Below are positions 1 to 9,422 of a stretch of DNA of 38,888 nt, piece by piece. The stretch is from JBIOJM01 sp044450785 (GTDB taxonomy: Bacteria > Planctomycetota > Planctomycetia > Isosphaerales > Isosphaeraceae). Under the pieces are notes generated by a model. It saw nothing but the letters and a program-made list of their open reading frames with translations. It searched no databases and was not told the origin of the DNA. The stretch is taken from assembly GCA_044450785.1 (NCBI GenBank), contig JBIOJM010000057.1, forward strand, positions 1-38,888. Reading direction: 5' to 3'. The stretch's first letter is position 1. The number at the start of each line of letters is the position of its first letter. The position numbers and the translations under genes are program-made.

Positions 1-1076
1 CCGCGGGCTGTGGTTGGGACGCTTCTTATGTTTCGTTCAAGTGCTTGAAAGTGGACCTGAGCGCGAGACTCGATCTGGCCGTCGACATCCTTTTGAACCC
101 GACCTTTCCGGAAGCGGAGTGGGGGCGGATTCGCGGCCAGACGCTCGCGGGGCTCCAGGCCGAGCGTGACCACGCGGAGTCGCGTGCGTATCGAGCCTTG
201 CTGTCGGCGCTCTATGACGAGGGCCATCCCTACCGATTTCCGCTGGCGGGAACCGAGGTGAGCGTCGAAGGACTCACACGGGCCGACTTGATGCAGTTTC
301 ACGCGAGCTTCCTGGTCGCCGGGCGGTCGACGATCATCGTCGCGGGCGATGTCGACCCTCGTTCTCTGGCGGCCGAGCTGGAAGCGCGACTGACGTCGTG
401 GACAGGATTGGCGGGCGGGTTGCCGGTCGACCCCACGAGCCCGCGCGCCGACCATCCGCGCGTGATTCTCCTCGACCGGCCGGGGGCTCCCCAGGCGGTC
501 GTGCGGGCCGGTCACATCGGGCTCGCTCGGTCCGACCCGGCCTACGAACACATGCTGGTCTTGAACCAGATCCTCGGCGGCCAGTTCAGCTCGCGGCTCA
601 ACGCCAAGCTGCGCGAGGAACGCGGCGTCACCTACGGCGTACGCAGCTCCTTCGACTGCCGGCGGCAGCGGGGGCCGTTTTCAATCAGTGCGGCGGTCCA
701 GACCAGCCGGCTCGCCCTTTCCCTCGACGAGATTTACCAGGAGCTGGCGGCCTTGGTCGGGGGTCGACCTCCCAGTCAGGTCGAGCTGGACGATGCCCGC
801 CGGGCCTTGATCGAGGGGCAGGCCCGCCTCTTCGAAACACCGACTGCGCTCGTGAATCGATTCGGGAGCCTCGTGGTTCATGGCCTGCCGGCCGACCACG
901 ACGCCGGGTTCGCGGAACGGTTGGCGGCAATCGATCTGGATTCATTGATCATCGCGGCCAACCGGGAGATTCATCCCGGCTCGCTCGTGGCCGTCGTGGT
1001 CGCCGACGCAGCGCAGGTCGTCGAGGACCTGGAACGACTCGACTGGGCGCACGTCGAAAGCATGAAGGATGAGTAA
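1..1076 (+). CDS. M16 family (insulinase-like) peptidase, C-terminal part
   Basis: The reading frame is open from the left edge, so this gene is cut by the window and its true start lies outside. The visible 358 or so residues match the second half of an M16 zinc-peptidase subunit: an all-helical stretch with the LDLAVDIL pattern, then a PF05193-like domain with the REERGVTYGV motif, typical of the R/Y pair in M16 C-terminal domains. The HxxEH zinc motif is not in view and would lie upstream, or in a partner subunit if this is the non-catalytic type. A TTG at 45 is in frame but sits inside conserved sequence, so I do not take it as the start. An 11-bp perfect hairpin follows the stop after 20 bases. 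Family call is firm; catalytic status cannot be judged. Confidence 0.88.
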   Translation, partial: AGCGWDASYVSFKCLKVDLSARLDLAVDILLNPTFPEAEWGRIRGQTLAGLQAERDHAESRAYRALLSALYDEGHPYRFPLAGTEVSVEGLTRADLMQFHASFLVAGRSTIIVAGDVDPRSLAAELEARLTSWTGLAGGLPVDPTSPRADHPRVILLDRPGAPQAVVRAGHIGLARSDPAYEHMLVLNQILGGQFSSRLNAKLREERGVTYGVRSSFDCRRQRGPFSISAAVQTSRLALSLDEIYQELAALVGGRPPSQVELDDARRALIEGQARLFETPTALVNRFGSLVVHGLPADHDAGFAERLAAIDLDSLIIAANREIHPGSLVAVVVADAAQVVEDLERLDWAHVESMKDE

Positions 1077-1096
1077 CATAGCCGCTCAGGCGATCC

Positions 1097-1120
1097 CGAA
1101 CGACAAAACTTTGTCGTTCG
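1097..1120 (+). terminator. Perfect 11-bp hairpin after the M16 gene
   Basis: CGAACGACAAA at 1097-1107 pairs exactly with TTTGTCGTTCG at 1110-1120 around a 2-base loop, 20 bases after the peptidase stop. No U-run follows the stem, so it is not a textbook intrinsic terminator. It could instead be part of the adjoining dispersed repeat: a similar CGACAA/TTGTCG hairpin lies near the second repeat copy at 14334-14355. Confidence 0.4.
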
Positions 1121-1127
1121 ATTCAAG

Positions 1128-1226
1128 TTGAAGATCCCTCGCTTACGCGTCGGGTTAGTGTGCTGGATCTGCCCCATTGGGGCCACTTTTTCCCGGCGCA
1201 GGCCCGGACAAAGCGTAGATCCGTCC
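1128..1226 (+). repeat. Dispersed intergenic repeat, copy 1 (NPTRxRG type)
   Basis: An 80-base core (1128-1207) matches the reverse complement of 14171-14250 with about 11 differences by eye and no gaps. Similarity continues weakly for about 19 bases more (AGCGTAGA). Spurious translation of such copies gives peptides like HTNPTRKRG, which I have seen often in planctomycete annotations. It probably does not code for protein. Confidence 0.75.
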
Positions 1227-1230
1227 AACC

Positions 1231-1251
1231 TCATCCTTCATCCTTCATCCT
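1231..1251 (+). repeat. Heptamer tandem repeat, TCATCCT x3
   Basis: Three exact consecutive copies of TCATCCT lie next to the dispersed repeat. A second heptamer array with a different unit flanks the other copy near 14067. Confidence 0.8.
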
Positions 1252-1290
1252 TTTGATTAGATACTGGTATCTCGGTGATCGACTCTTATA

Positions 1291-3000
1291 ATGATAGGAG
1301 GTCGGTCCGGCGTGTCCGATGCTCGCGGTCCGCCGCTCCCCGCTTTTGAGGATCCTCATATGGCTAGGAATGGGCCGGGTGTCGCCTGGATTCAGGAATT
1401 GGGCAGGCGCTGGTCCCGGCCTTGGCGTGGCGAGTACGAATCGACGACGCTTCGAACGATCCCTGCCTGGGTCATGAGCCTTCTCCTTCACTCATTGCTG
1501 CTCCTGCTGCTCGCGTTCATCGTCCACCTGCGCCGGGGGACCGAACATTCGGAGCGGATCGTTGAATCGGCGATCGTCGACACCGCGCTCGGCGATCTCA
1601 CGTCACTGACCGAAGCCAAGCGGTCGGGAGATCCGTTCACGCTCAATGACAGTCTCGATCCTCCGTCGCTGGGTATCGAGCCGGCCGATTCGCAGCTCAA
1701 GCTGGTCGGTCAGCCTCGGATTGCGTCGCTCACCCAGTACGCGCCGGTGCTGGGAGGCCCGATGTCGCTTTCGAAAACCAAGATCGAGAGCGTCTCGGCG
1801 AATGGGGTGATTCGGTTACCGCATCTTGCCACCAGCATCGTCGCGCCGTTCTCGGGCCGTCAAGGATTGACGCGCGCGAAACTGCTCCAACGCGAAGGGG
1901 GAACGGCCAAGTCGGAGCAGTCCGTGGAGGACGGATTGGACTGGCTCGTGCGCCACCAGCGCGCCGACGGGTCATGGAGCATGAACTACCAGGACCAGTG
2001 TCAAGCCAGGCCCTGCACCGCCCAACATTCGATCGAGTCCGACACCGGGGCAACCGGTTTGGCCCTATTGCCTCTTTTAGGCGCGGGTTACATCCACACT
2101 GTCAAGAGCCGTCATCAAGAGGCGGTGCGGCGCGGTCTGGATTGGCTGGTTGCTCATCAGCAACCCGATGGCGACCTGTTCACCGGGCCGCCGGGGATGG
2201 CCTACATGTATAGCCATGCGATCGCCACCATGGCCATCTGCGAGGCTTACGGCCTCTCTGGTGACACCAATCTCAAGCGACCGGCGACACGCGCGATTCA
2301 GTTCATCATCAACTCTCAGGACCCTGTCGGCGGTGGCTGGCGGTACTCTCCGGGCCAGCTCGGAGACACCTCGGTCTTTGGATGGCAGATGTTCGCCTTG
2401 CGGAGCGCTCATCTCGCCGGGATCAAGATCCCCACCAAGATCCTCAAGGCGTGTTCCCGTTACCTCGATCAGGCCGGCGACCAGAAGAAGGTGACTTACG
2501 CTTATCAGCCCGGACGGAATGCGACGCCGACGATGACGGCTGAAGCGTTGTTGAGTCGTCAACTTCTCGGCTGGCCGCGCGATTTCCCCGCCCTGGTCAA
2601 GGGCGTGGGCCAGATCTCCGCGGACCTCCAGTCGTCGGGGGAGCGGAACATCTACTACTGGTATTACGCGACGCAGCTCCTGCACAACATGCAAAACGAA
2701 CAGTGGGAGCGCTGGAATCTCAAGATCCGCGAAGGGCTAATCGGCTTGCAGGTGAAGGACGAGGGCTGCGCGCACGGAAGCTGGGACCCGTTTTTCCCCT
2801 CTCCAGATCGTTGGGCGGCGCTTTCCGGGGGCCGGCTCTACTTGACGTCGCTCTCGATCTTGACTCTCGAGGTGTACTACCGCTATCTGCCGCTGTATCG
2901 GTCCTACGACGAGGACCAGACCAAACCGGACGTGGCGATGAAGCCCGACGCCGAACCCAAAGACTTGGCGACGAAGCCCGCTGGGAGGGGTGCCAAATGA
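1291..3000 (+). CDS. Membrane-anchored protein with prenyltransferase/squalene-oxidase repeats
   Basis: A 569-residue protein with one strong membrane segment at about residues 58-80 (rich in Leu, preceded by basic residues), a linker of about 120 residues, and then repeats of the alpha/alpha-toroid type from about residue 205 to 540. These repeats include GLDWLVRHQRADGSW and GLDWLVAHQQPDG, as in QW-motif proteins. The DxDD motif of squalene-hopene cyclases is not seen, so cyclase activity is doubtful; large families of such proteins in planctomycetes have no known function. Three starts are possible. ATG 1291 has no ribosome site. GTG 1312 has AGGAGG at 1296-1301, 10 bases before it. ATG 1360 has GAGGA at a good distance. 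The gene converges on the secreted protein that follows. Confidence 0.8.
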   Translation: MIGGRSGVSDARGPPLPAFEDPHMARNGPGVAWIQELGRRWSRPWRGEYESTTLRTIPAWVMSLLLHSLLLLLLAFIVHLRRGTEHSERIVESAIVDTALGDLTSLTEAKRSGDPFTLNDSLDPPSLGIEPADSQLKLVGQPRIASLTQYAPVLGGPMSLSKTKIESVSANGVIRLPHLATSIVAPFSGRQGLTRAKLLQREGGTAKSEQSVEDGLDWLVRHQRADGSWSMNYQDQCQARPCTAQHSIESDTGATGLALLPLLGAGYIHTVKSRHQEAVRRGLDWLVAHQQPDGDLFTGPPGMAYMYSHAIATMAICEAYGLSGDTNLKRPATRAIQFIINSQDPVGGGWRYSPGQLGDTSVFGWQMFALRSAHLAGIKIPTKILKACSRYLDQAGDQKKVTYAYQPGRNATPTMTAEALLSRQLLGWPRDFPALVKGVGQISADLQSSGERNIYYWYYATQLLHNMQNEQWERWNLKIREGLIGLQVKDEGCAHGSWDPFFPSPDRWAALSGGRLYLTSLSILTLEVYYRYLPLYRSYDEDQTKPDVAMKPDAEPKDLATKPAGRGAK

Positions 3001-3030
3001 CGACGGGCGCTCACCGATTGGCCTGAGGCG

Positions 3031-3837
3031 TTACTTGTCCGCGGGGTTGAACTGCCGGAACGGCATCGACTTGTAGAGGACGAGCTGCGAGACAGCCAGC
3101 CCCTTGGGGTTGATTTGCAGCGGCAGCATGAAGGCGTAATCCCCCTTGCGGACGTGGGAGATCAGGCCCCGGGTCACCTGGCTGACCGTGAACTGTATAT
3201 TCCGACCCGGCACGACGGTTGCGATGTTGTTGCCGAGCACGTTCAACTGGAGAGGATTGCGCTGGAGGAAGGTCCCGACGAGGTGGAGACGAGCCGGAAT
3301 GCCGGTGATTCCCGGCCTCACCGGAAACGCCCACCCGTACAGCATGCTCTGGCCGGCGTAGTCCCAGGGGTTCATCACCCGATTGAATCCCGGATCGACC
3401 GCCGTCACGAGGGCGTTGTTGGGCAGCAGGCTGTTGAAAGTCGGGGCGACCAGGCTGCGATCCGGCCCCTCGAAGACATCGATGTGGCTGACCTCGACCA
3501 CGTTCGAGCCGAGATCCGGGCCGATCGCCTCGACCACCGTCTGTCTGCCCAGTCTGTCCACGCTGCTCGGCCAGCGGACCAGGAATTCGCCGATGTCGTC
3601 GACGGAGATGGGGTACTGCTGTCCGGAGTGATTTTGAATCACCAGCCAGCGCGTCGTCACGTTGATGACTTCGCCCCACGCGCCCTGGGGTGGAAGCTGG
3701 GGAAGGCCGCGTGGTTGGCCGACCACCTGGTCGAAGGCGAACTGGGGATCTTGAGCGAGCGAGGGCATCCCGAGCAGGAGTGCGCAAGGGAGGCAGAACC
3801 ATAGGGATCGGACCAAGCATCGACTTGATTTCCGCAT
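3031..3837 (-). CDS. Secreted protein of unknown function
   Basis: About 268 residues with a clear Sec signal peptide: basic start (RKSSR), hydrophobic core (LWFCLPCALLLG) and an Ala-Gln-type cleavage region (SLAQD) near residue 29. The mature part is mostly predicted beta, without cysteine pairs or a motif I recognise. GTG at 3840 and ATG at 3837 are adjacent; ATG is preferred because GGAG lies about 8 bases before it. It stands alone between a convergent gene (30-base gap) and a divergent kinase gene. The upstream strand carries TGCTATAAG around 3871-3879, which could be an extended -10 box, but no matching -35 is seen. Confidence 0.75.
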   Translation of the reverse strand: MRKSSRCLVRSLWFCLPCALLLGMPSLAQDPQFAFDQVVGQPRGLPQLPPQGAWGEVINVTTRWLVIQNHSGQQYPISVDDIGEFLVRWPSSVDRLGRQTVVEAIGPDLGSNVVEVSHIDVFEGPDRSLVAPTFNSLLPNNALVTAVDPGFNRVMNPWDYAGQSMLYGWAFPVRPGITGIPARLHLVGTFLQRNPLQLNVLGNNIATVVPGRNIQFTVSQVTRGLISHVRKGDYAFMLPLQINPKGLAVSQLVLYKSMPFRQFNPADK

Positions 3838-4042
3838 CACCTCAGCTCCGGCGAGTTCGATGATCTGTCACTTATAGCACGATACCCGGCCGGGTCGCTC
3901 TGATACAATGTCAAATTCGACGGCCGCGACTTTGCCATTTACCGTCAATTCGAAATTCCCGTAGACTAGATCCGATATCGAACCTCCGACCTTCAACCGG
4001 GATCGAACCGCGTCGCGTTCTTGAATAAGGCCGACCGAGGCA

Positions 4043-5815
4043 ATGAGCACAATCGATCGGCAAACGTCCGAAGAGGGCCTCTCGCCCCTGCACGGCAATC
4101 ATGAGTCGCCGCGCGACCTGACCGGCGTCACTCTGGGCGATTTCCACGTCGAGAGACTGCTTGGTCGCGGTGGGATGGGCGAGGTCTACCTGGCCACGCA
4201 GCAGAGTCTGAATCGCCCGGTTGCGTTGAAAGTCCTGCTGTCCAACTTCTCGTCGAATCCGACTTATCTCGGCCGATTGAAGAAGGAAGCGACGGCGGTT
4301 GCGAAGCTCAATCATCCGAACATTCTCCATGTGTATATGTTGGGGTGCATTGATGATATCCATTTCATTGTGATGGAGTACGTGGAGGGGACGAACCTGC
4401 GGGATTACATCGTCAAGAAGGGGGCGCTCGATCTGCCGCTGGCTTTTTCGATCATGAAGCAGGCCGGGCAGGCGATCGCGGCGGCCGGGGCGATCGGGCT
4501 GATCCACCGCGACGTGAAGCCCGAGAACATCTTGATGACACGCAAGGGGAGGGTGAAGGTCGCGGACTTCGGATTATGCCGCGATCAAGACACGGACGTC
4601 GCCCACCTGACGCAATCCGGCGTCACGATGGGAACGCCTCTCTACATGAGCCCCGAGCAGGCCCAAGGCCATGCGGTCGATCATCGCAGCGATCTTTATT
4701 CGCTGGGAGTGACGTTCTACCACATGCTTGCCGGGGAGCCGCCGTTCCGCGGAGACACCGCGCTGGCGGTGGCCCTCAAACAGGTCAGGGAGGCTCCCCG
4801 GAGCATGCGGGTCCATCGCCCGGAGCTGCCGGTGGAACTTGATCGGCTGGTCCTCAAGTTGATGGCCAAGTCCCCGAGTGATCGATATCAATCGGCGGGT
4901 GAGATGCTCACCGATCTGACGAAGCTTCGCGATTTGCTGCCGATCGGATCGGCGGCGACGATCGCCGACACGAGCCAGGGATTGCCGGCGCGGGCCGAAG
5001 AGTCGCGGGAGGCACCCGCGGGCAACGTTGCCGGCTCGAGGGGATTGCCTAGGTCGCCAGCGGGCTTGACCGTTTCAGGGCGCTCGCCCGGCTGGGGTTC
5101 ATTCCCCTCGGGCGGTCTCGCTCGCTTGAGCTGGACGATGGTCATCTCCACGTGCTTGGCCTCCGCGCTCTGCGGGGCCATTGCCGGCTGGAGCGCGCGA
5201 AGCCCGGATGCCTTGGCCGTCCCAACGGAACCCGCCGCGCGACTGCCGGGTCTTTGGCTCGAGCCGCGCTGGACCACCGTTCCCAAGCGACCCAGCGCCG
5301 AAGATCAACTGCACTACGCGCTCCTGCAAGCCGAGCGCGAAGACTGGGCCCCGGCCTTCATTGCGGTTCCAGGTTATTTTCCCCACTCTCACGAGCAGAT
5401 CTCCAAGGCTTACACCCAGCTCGCGCGGATCTTGTACCGCCGCGGCGATCTGGACGCCCTGGTTGCCCTGGAATCAGACCTCTCACGATGGAAAGAGGCG
5501 AAAGGGTACGATCAGGAGCTCAGCCACGTCGTCCACATCGCCATCAAGTTGGGGGATGCGGACTGGAAGGAGGTCCTGGAGGGATTCAAGAAATTGACAC
5601 GTGAGGACGTCCCCGACATGTACGATCCAGCGCTGGTGGAACTGAGTCTTGAGATTTGCGTGGATGCCGTCAATGCGTCGGTCCGCGCGGGGACCGAGTC
5701 CGTGCTCAGGCAGGACCTCCATCAGTACCAGATGCACCTGGTGCGGCAGCTTTACCGGATCGAGCTGCCGAAGTCGAACCGGCCGCTGTCACGGGCTGCA
5801 TTCAAACAGAGCTGA
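4043..5815 (+). CDS. Membrane-bound Ser/Thr protein kinase (PknB/Hanks type)
   Basis: 590 residues. Kinase domain at about 29-300 with all landmarks: glycine loop LGRGGMGEVYLA, the ATP lysine K63 in PVALK, catalytic HRDVKPEN with D157, DFG with D175, and the YMSPEQ anchor. A Pro/Gly-rich linker leads to one membrane segment at about 364-386. The remaining 200 residues are helical, with TPR-like character, and probably lie outside the cytoplasm. It should phosphorylate Ser/Thr on targets; the FHA-PP2C phosphatase starts only 39 bases downstream, so the two probably form one operon and one regulatory circuit. The start is not backed by a well-placed ribosome site (GAGG is only 2 bases away), so a start elsewhere is possible. 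Confidence 0.93.
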   Translation: MSTIDRQTSEEGLSPLHGNHESPRDLTGVTLGDFHVERLLGRGGMGEVYLATQQSLNRPVALKVLLSNFSSNPTYLGRLKKEATAVAKLNHPNILHVYMLGCIDDIHFIVMEYVEGTNLRDYIVKKGALDLPLAFSIMKQAGQAIAAAGAIGLIHRDVKPENILMTRKGRVKVADFGLCRDQDTDVAHLTQSGVTMGTPLYMSPEQAQGHAVDHRSDLYSLGVTFYHMLAGEPPFRGDTALAVALKQVREAPRSMRVHRPELPVELDRLVLKLMAKSPSDRYQSAGEMLTDLTKLRDLLPIGSAATIADTSQGLPARAEESREAPAGNVAGSRGLPRSPAGLTVSGRSPGWGSFPSGGLARLSWTMVISTCLASALCGAIAGWSARSPDALAVPTEPAARLPGLWLEPRWTTVPKRPSAEDQLHYALLQAEREDWAPAFIAVPGYFPHSHEQISKAYTQLARILYRRGDLDALVALESDLSRWKEAKGYDQELSHVVHIAIKLGDADWKEVLEGFKKLTREDVPDMYDPALVELSLEICVDAVNASVRAGTESVLRQDLHQYQMHLVRQLYRIELPKSNRPLSRAAFKQS

Positions 5816-5854
5816 GGAGCCGCTTCGCGAACCGGCAGTAAGGGAGTCGACGGT

Positions 5855-7564
5855 ATGGCATTCTTGAAACGAGCAAACGGCGAGACCGCCGGGCAGATCA
5901 TCGAGCTGAAGCCGGATCGAGTCATCATCGGCCGGTCGCCCGAGCATTGCCACATCGTCCTCGATCCCAATGGAGTCAGCCGCCGGCACGCCGAGATCTA
6001 CCGGAAGGGAGAGGAGTTCTTTCTGGCCGATCTCAACTCCCGAAATTTGTCCAAGGTCAACAATTCCAAGGTGATTCCGGGGATCGATCATCGACTGGTG
6101 GCAGGGGATCGGATCAACATCTGCGACGTCGAGTTCCTCTTTTACCCTCAGCTTCCCGCCGACAGTCCCTCCCAGGATGGCGGCGAGATCATGATCGTCA
6201 ACGAGGCCGAGAATCAGGGGGCCGCCGAGCTTCATGTACTCGACGCCTCACGATCGAGCGCGATGGCGAGCATGATCAAGCCCGAGGTCAAGTTGCAGGC
6301 GATCCTCGAGATCGGCCGCAGCCTGTCCTCCGAGCTGAAGATCGACACGGTCGCACCCAAGATCCTCGATTCCTTGATGGAGCTTTTCCCTCAGGCCGAG
6401 CGCCTTTTCCTCGTACTCGTCGACCCCCAGACCAAACGGCTCATCCGCAAGGCTTTCAAATTCCGGCCGGCGAAGAAGTCGGTGTTCTCCTCAAGCGTTC
6501 CGGCCGATGAAATCCCGATGAGCATCAGCCGGTCGATCGTCAACCACGTGCTGGGGCAGAAGAAGGCGGTCTTGAGCCAAGACGCGGGCGCCGACAAGAA
6601 CCTACCGACCAGCGCCTCGATCGCCGACCTGAAGATCCGCTCGGTGATGTGCGTGCCCCTCTTGACGCCGGATCGCGAGGCCCTGGGGATTCTCCAGCTC
6701 GATACCAGCGACCGCAAGCAGTTCCACCAGGAAGACCTGGACGTCCTGGCGCTCGTGGCCAGCCAGGCGGCCCTCTGGATCCAGAACGCTCAGATGCATG
6801 AGTCGTTGCTCGAGCGAGAGCGAGTGAGCCGCGACCTGAAACTCGCCGAGCAAGTGCAGAAGCGGTTCTTGCCCCAGTCGGTACCGGTGATCCCGGGGTT
6901 CGAGTTCTTCGCCCACTACGATCCGGCTTATGAGGTCGGCGGCGACTATTACGACTTTGTTCCCCTGCCGGACAAACGGCTGGCCATCGCGCTGGGCGAT
7001 GTATCCGGCAAGGGTGTCGCCGCCGCGCTCATGATGGCCAAGTTCTCGGGCGACACGCGTTATTGCATCCTCACGGAGAACTCCCCTTCAGCGGCCGCCA
7101 ACGAGTTGAACGGCCTGCTCTTCTCGGCGGGTATCGAGGAAAAATTCATCACGCTCAGCTTGAGCGTCCTGGACATCGCGGAACGCACGCTGAAGATCGC
7201 GTCGGCGGGCCACCTTCCGGTGCTGATCCGCCGAAGCAACGGAACCGTCGATGAGGTCGGCGAGGAGATCGCGGGGTTTCCGCTGGGAATCGTCCCCGAG
7301 GGGGATTACAGGCAGACGGAGGTCAAGCTCAACCCGGGGGACGTCGTGGCCATCTTTTCCGACGGAATGACCGACGCGCGGAACCTCCGCGAGGAGCTCT
7401 ACGAATCTCGCGACCAGCGCCGATTGCTCCGAAAGCTCGCCGAGACCGCCGGAGGGCCCGAGACGGTTGGGCGAGCGCTGCTCCAGGATGTTCGCGAATA
7501 CTCCGTGGGGCATACCCAGGTTGATGACATCACTCTCATCTGTTTTGGGCCGCTCGCCCGCTGA
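5855..7564 (+). CDS. FHA-GAF-PP2C (SpoIIE/RsbU-type) phosphatase
   Basis: 569 residues. N-terminal FHA domain (about 20-95) with IGRS, SRRHAEI and a following Asn-Arg, which binds phosphothreonine. A GAF domain lies at about 140-310. A short coiled linker (RVSRDLKLAEQVQKRFLP) leads to a PP2C/SpoIIE domain from about 345 to the end, with the acidic metal ligands visible in GGDYYDF, LGDVSGKG, FSDGMTDA and DDITL. The linker-plus-PP2C layout is that of RsbU-like phosphatases that act on anti-sigma-antagonist proteins. A GGGAG site lies about 9 bases before the ATG. Coming right after the kinase, it may read the kinase's phosphothreonine marks through FHA and turn them into phosphatase output. That link is an inference. 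Confidence 0.92.
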   Translation: MAFLKRANGETAGQIIELKPDRVIIGRSPEHCHIVLDPNGVSRRHAEIYRKGEEFFLADLNSRNLSKVNNSKVIPGIDHRLVAGDRINICDVEFLFYPQLPADSPSQDGGEIMIVNEAENQGAAELHVLDASRSSAMASMIKPEVKLQAILEIGRSLSSELKIDTVAPKILDSLMELFPQAERLFLVLVDPQTKRLIRKAFKFRPAKKSVFSSSVPADEIPMSISRSIVNHVLGQKKAVLSQDAGADKNLPTSASIADLKIRSVMCVPLLTPDREALGILQLDTSDRKQFHQEDLDVLALVASQAALWIQNAQMHESLLERERVSRDLKLAEQVQKRFLPQSVPVIPGFEFFAHYDPAYEVGGDYYDFVPLPDKRLAIALGDVSGKGVAAALMMAKFSGDTRYCILTENSPSAAANELNGLLFSAGIEEKFITLSLSVLDIAERTLKIASAGHLPVLIRRSNGTVDEVGEEIAGFPLGIVPEGDYRQTEVKLNPGDVVAIFSDGMTDARNLREELYESRDQRRLLRKLAETAGGPETVGRALLQDVREYSVGHTQVDDITLICFGPLAR

Positions 7565-7727
7565 AGAAGCCATGGCCTACGATTAGCGCGGGAGACCTTC
7601 GGTCGGACACCCCGGCGGGGTCGTGAGACCCGCGCCGAACACCCGACGCCTTCATCAATGGAAACCGGATGAACCCCGAACCCGTTCAACCCCAAGTTTT
7701 CACCAGCCCGGATCCACCCCGCCGTCC

Positions 7728-9323
7728 ATGCCGATCAAGATCAACAACATCCGCCTGGAGCTCGGAGAGTCGGAGGAAGGCTTGCCGGCGAAGATCGCCA
7801 GCCGGCTGGAACTTCCCGAGGGCGCCATCGTGGGGTGGCGGATCCTCCGCAAGAGCCTCGACGCCCGAGGCCACGACGACATCCATTTCACGTATTCCGC
7901 GGCCGTCGACCTCGCCGGCGCAGACCTTGCGCGGTTCGGCTCGACGTCCTCGCCCGACCTCCAGACCTACGTTCCAGCGCGTTTCACATGGCCGGAGCCG
8001 GGCTCGCGCCGGCCGAGCCATCGGCCCGTGATCGTCGGCTCCGGTCCGGCTGGCCTCATCGCCGGGTATCTGCTCGCACGGGACGGGTATCGCCCCTTGA
8101 TCCTGGAGCGGGGTCGAGCCGTCAAGGATCGGGTCGCCGACGTCCGCCGGTTCGATCAGCACGGGCCTCTCGACCCGGAGAGCAATTACCTCTTCGGCGA
8201 GGGGGGAGCGGGGACCTTCAGCGATGGCAAGCTCACCTCTCGCGGCACCGGGCCCGACGTGACGCGCGTCCTGGAAATCCTTGCCGAATGTCACGGCAAG
8301 CCGTCGATCATCTACGAGAACCGGCCTCATCTGGGGTCAAATCGGCTCCCGTTCGTGGTGAGAACCCTGCGCCGAAAGTTTGAGTCGCTTGGTGGTGAAA
8401 TTCGGTTTTCATGCCGCGTCGATGACCTCGACATCGTCGACGGGCGACTCCGCGGCCTCGCGACTTCGTCGGGATGCGTACCGGCCGAAGTCGCGATTCT
8501 CGCGATCGGTCACAGTGCCCGTGATACCTATGGGATGCTGCTCCGCCGCGGCGTGCCGATGGAGGCCAAGCCGTTCCAGCTCGGCGTCCGGATCGAACAA
8601 CCCCAGGCGCCAATCGACCGGGTGCGTTACGGAGCCAGCGCGGGTCACCCGGCCTTGGGCGCCGCGGATTACAGCGCGTCGGTTCGAACCGGCCGTCGCG
8701 ATCTCTTCACTTTCTGCATGTGCGCAGGCGGCTACGTGATGCCCAGCGTCAGCGATCCCGGCTACTTCTGCACGAACGGGATGAGCGAAAGCCGCCATGA
8801 TTCACCGTTTGCCAACAGCGGGCTGGTGGTCACCGTCCTACCGGCCGAAACCGGCAGCACTCATCCCCTGGCGGGCATCCATTACCAGCAGCGCGTCGAG
8901 CGCCTTTCCTACCTGGCGGCGGGACGATCTTATGAGGCGCCACTTCAGTGGGCCCGTGATTTTCTCGCTGGCAAGTCAAGCCGGGGACAGATCCCGACGA
9001 GCCATCGCCGAGGCGGTCGACCGACCGACCTCGACCTGTTTCTCCCCGAGCCCATCCTCGCAACCCTATTGACCGGGCTGCCTCTCTTGGACCGGCGATT
9101 CGGTGGTCGATTCCTTGAGGATGCCACGCTCACGGGCCCCGAATCGCGGGGTAGCTCCCCGGTGCGGATCATGCGCGATCCCCGGACCAGGGAAAGCCCC
9201 GGCGTCGCCGGACTCTATCCTTGCGGGGAGGGAGCGGGCTACGCCGGTGGAATCATCAGCGCCGCCGTTGATGGACTTCGCACGGCTCGTGCGATCGTGG
9301 CCGCCTATGCGAATTCGCCGTAA
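7728..9323 (+). CDS. FAD-dependent dehydrogenase (COG2509-like)
   Basis: 531 residues from the ATG at 7728. This start is chosen because the N-terminal conserved block of the family (IRLEL...FRILRKSLDAR-like, here WRILRKSLDARGHDDI) begins there; a GTG at 7623 would add 35 unlike residues. The dinucleotide-binding motif VGSGPAGL is at about 99-106, followed by ILERG at the end of the second strand. EGGAGTFSDGKLTSR follows, a hallmark of this family. The C-terminal GEGAGYAGGI block is the second FAD contact. The substrate of this flavoprotein family is not settled. The gene has no close operon partner: the gap on the left is 163 bases. Confidence 0.87.
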   Translation: MPIKINNIRLELGESEEGLPAKIASRLELPEGAIVGWRILRKSLDARGHDDIHFTYSAAVDLAGADLARFGSTSSPDLQTYVPARFTWPEPGSRRPSHRPVIVGSGPAGLIAGYLLARDGYRPLILERGRAVKDRVADVRRFDQHGPLDPESNYLFGEGGAGTFSDGKLTSRGTGPDVTRVLEILAECHGKPSIIYENRPHLGSNRLPFVVRTLRRKFESLGGEIRFSCRVDDLDIVDGRLRGLATSSGCVPAEVAILAIGHSARDTYGMLLRRGVPMEAKPFQLGVRIEQPQAPIDRVRYGASAGHPALGAADYSASVRTGRRDLFTFCMCAGGYVMPSVSDPGYFCTNGMSESRHDSPFANSGLVVTVLPAETGSTHPLAGIHYQQRVERLSYLAAGRSYEAPLQWARDFLAGKSSRGQIPTSHRRGGRPTDLDLFLPEPILATLLTGLPLLDRRFGGRFLEDATLTGPESRGSSPVRIMRDPRTRESPGVAGLYPCGEGAGYAGGIISAAVDGLRTARAIVAAYANSP

Positions 9324-9422
9324 TCCCGATTGGGGGAACCGCTCTGGGAGGAGGGCGACGCTTGTGATAAGCTGAACGCGGGGCCAGTCTCTGGCGAGAA
9401 GCAGCCGTACTGGAGAGCGATC

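Noticed and set aside
971..1234. 87-residue minus-strand ORF with HTNPTRKRG
   Set aside because: Again the dispersed repeat plus antisense of the peptidase gene.
7623..7727. Upstream GTG start for the FAD dehydrogenase
   Set aside because: Adds 35 Pro/Arg-rich residues unlike the family; conserved similarity begins at the ATG at 7728.
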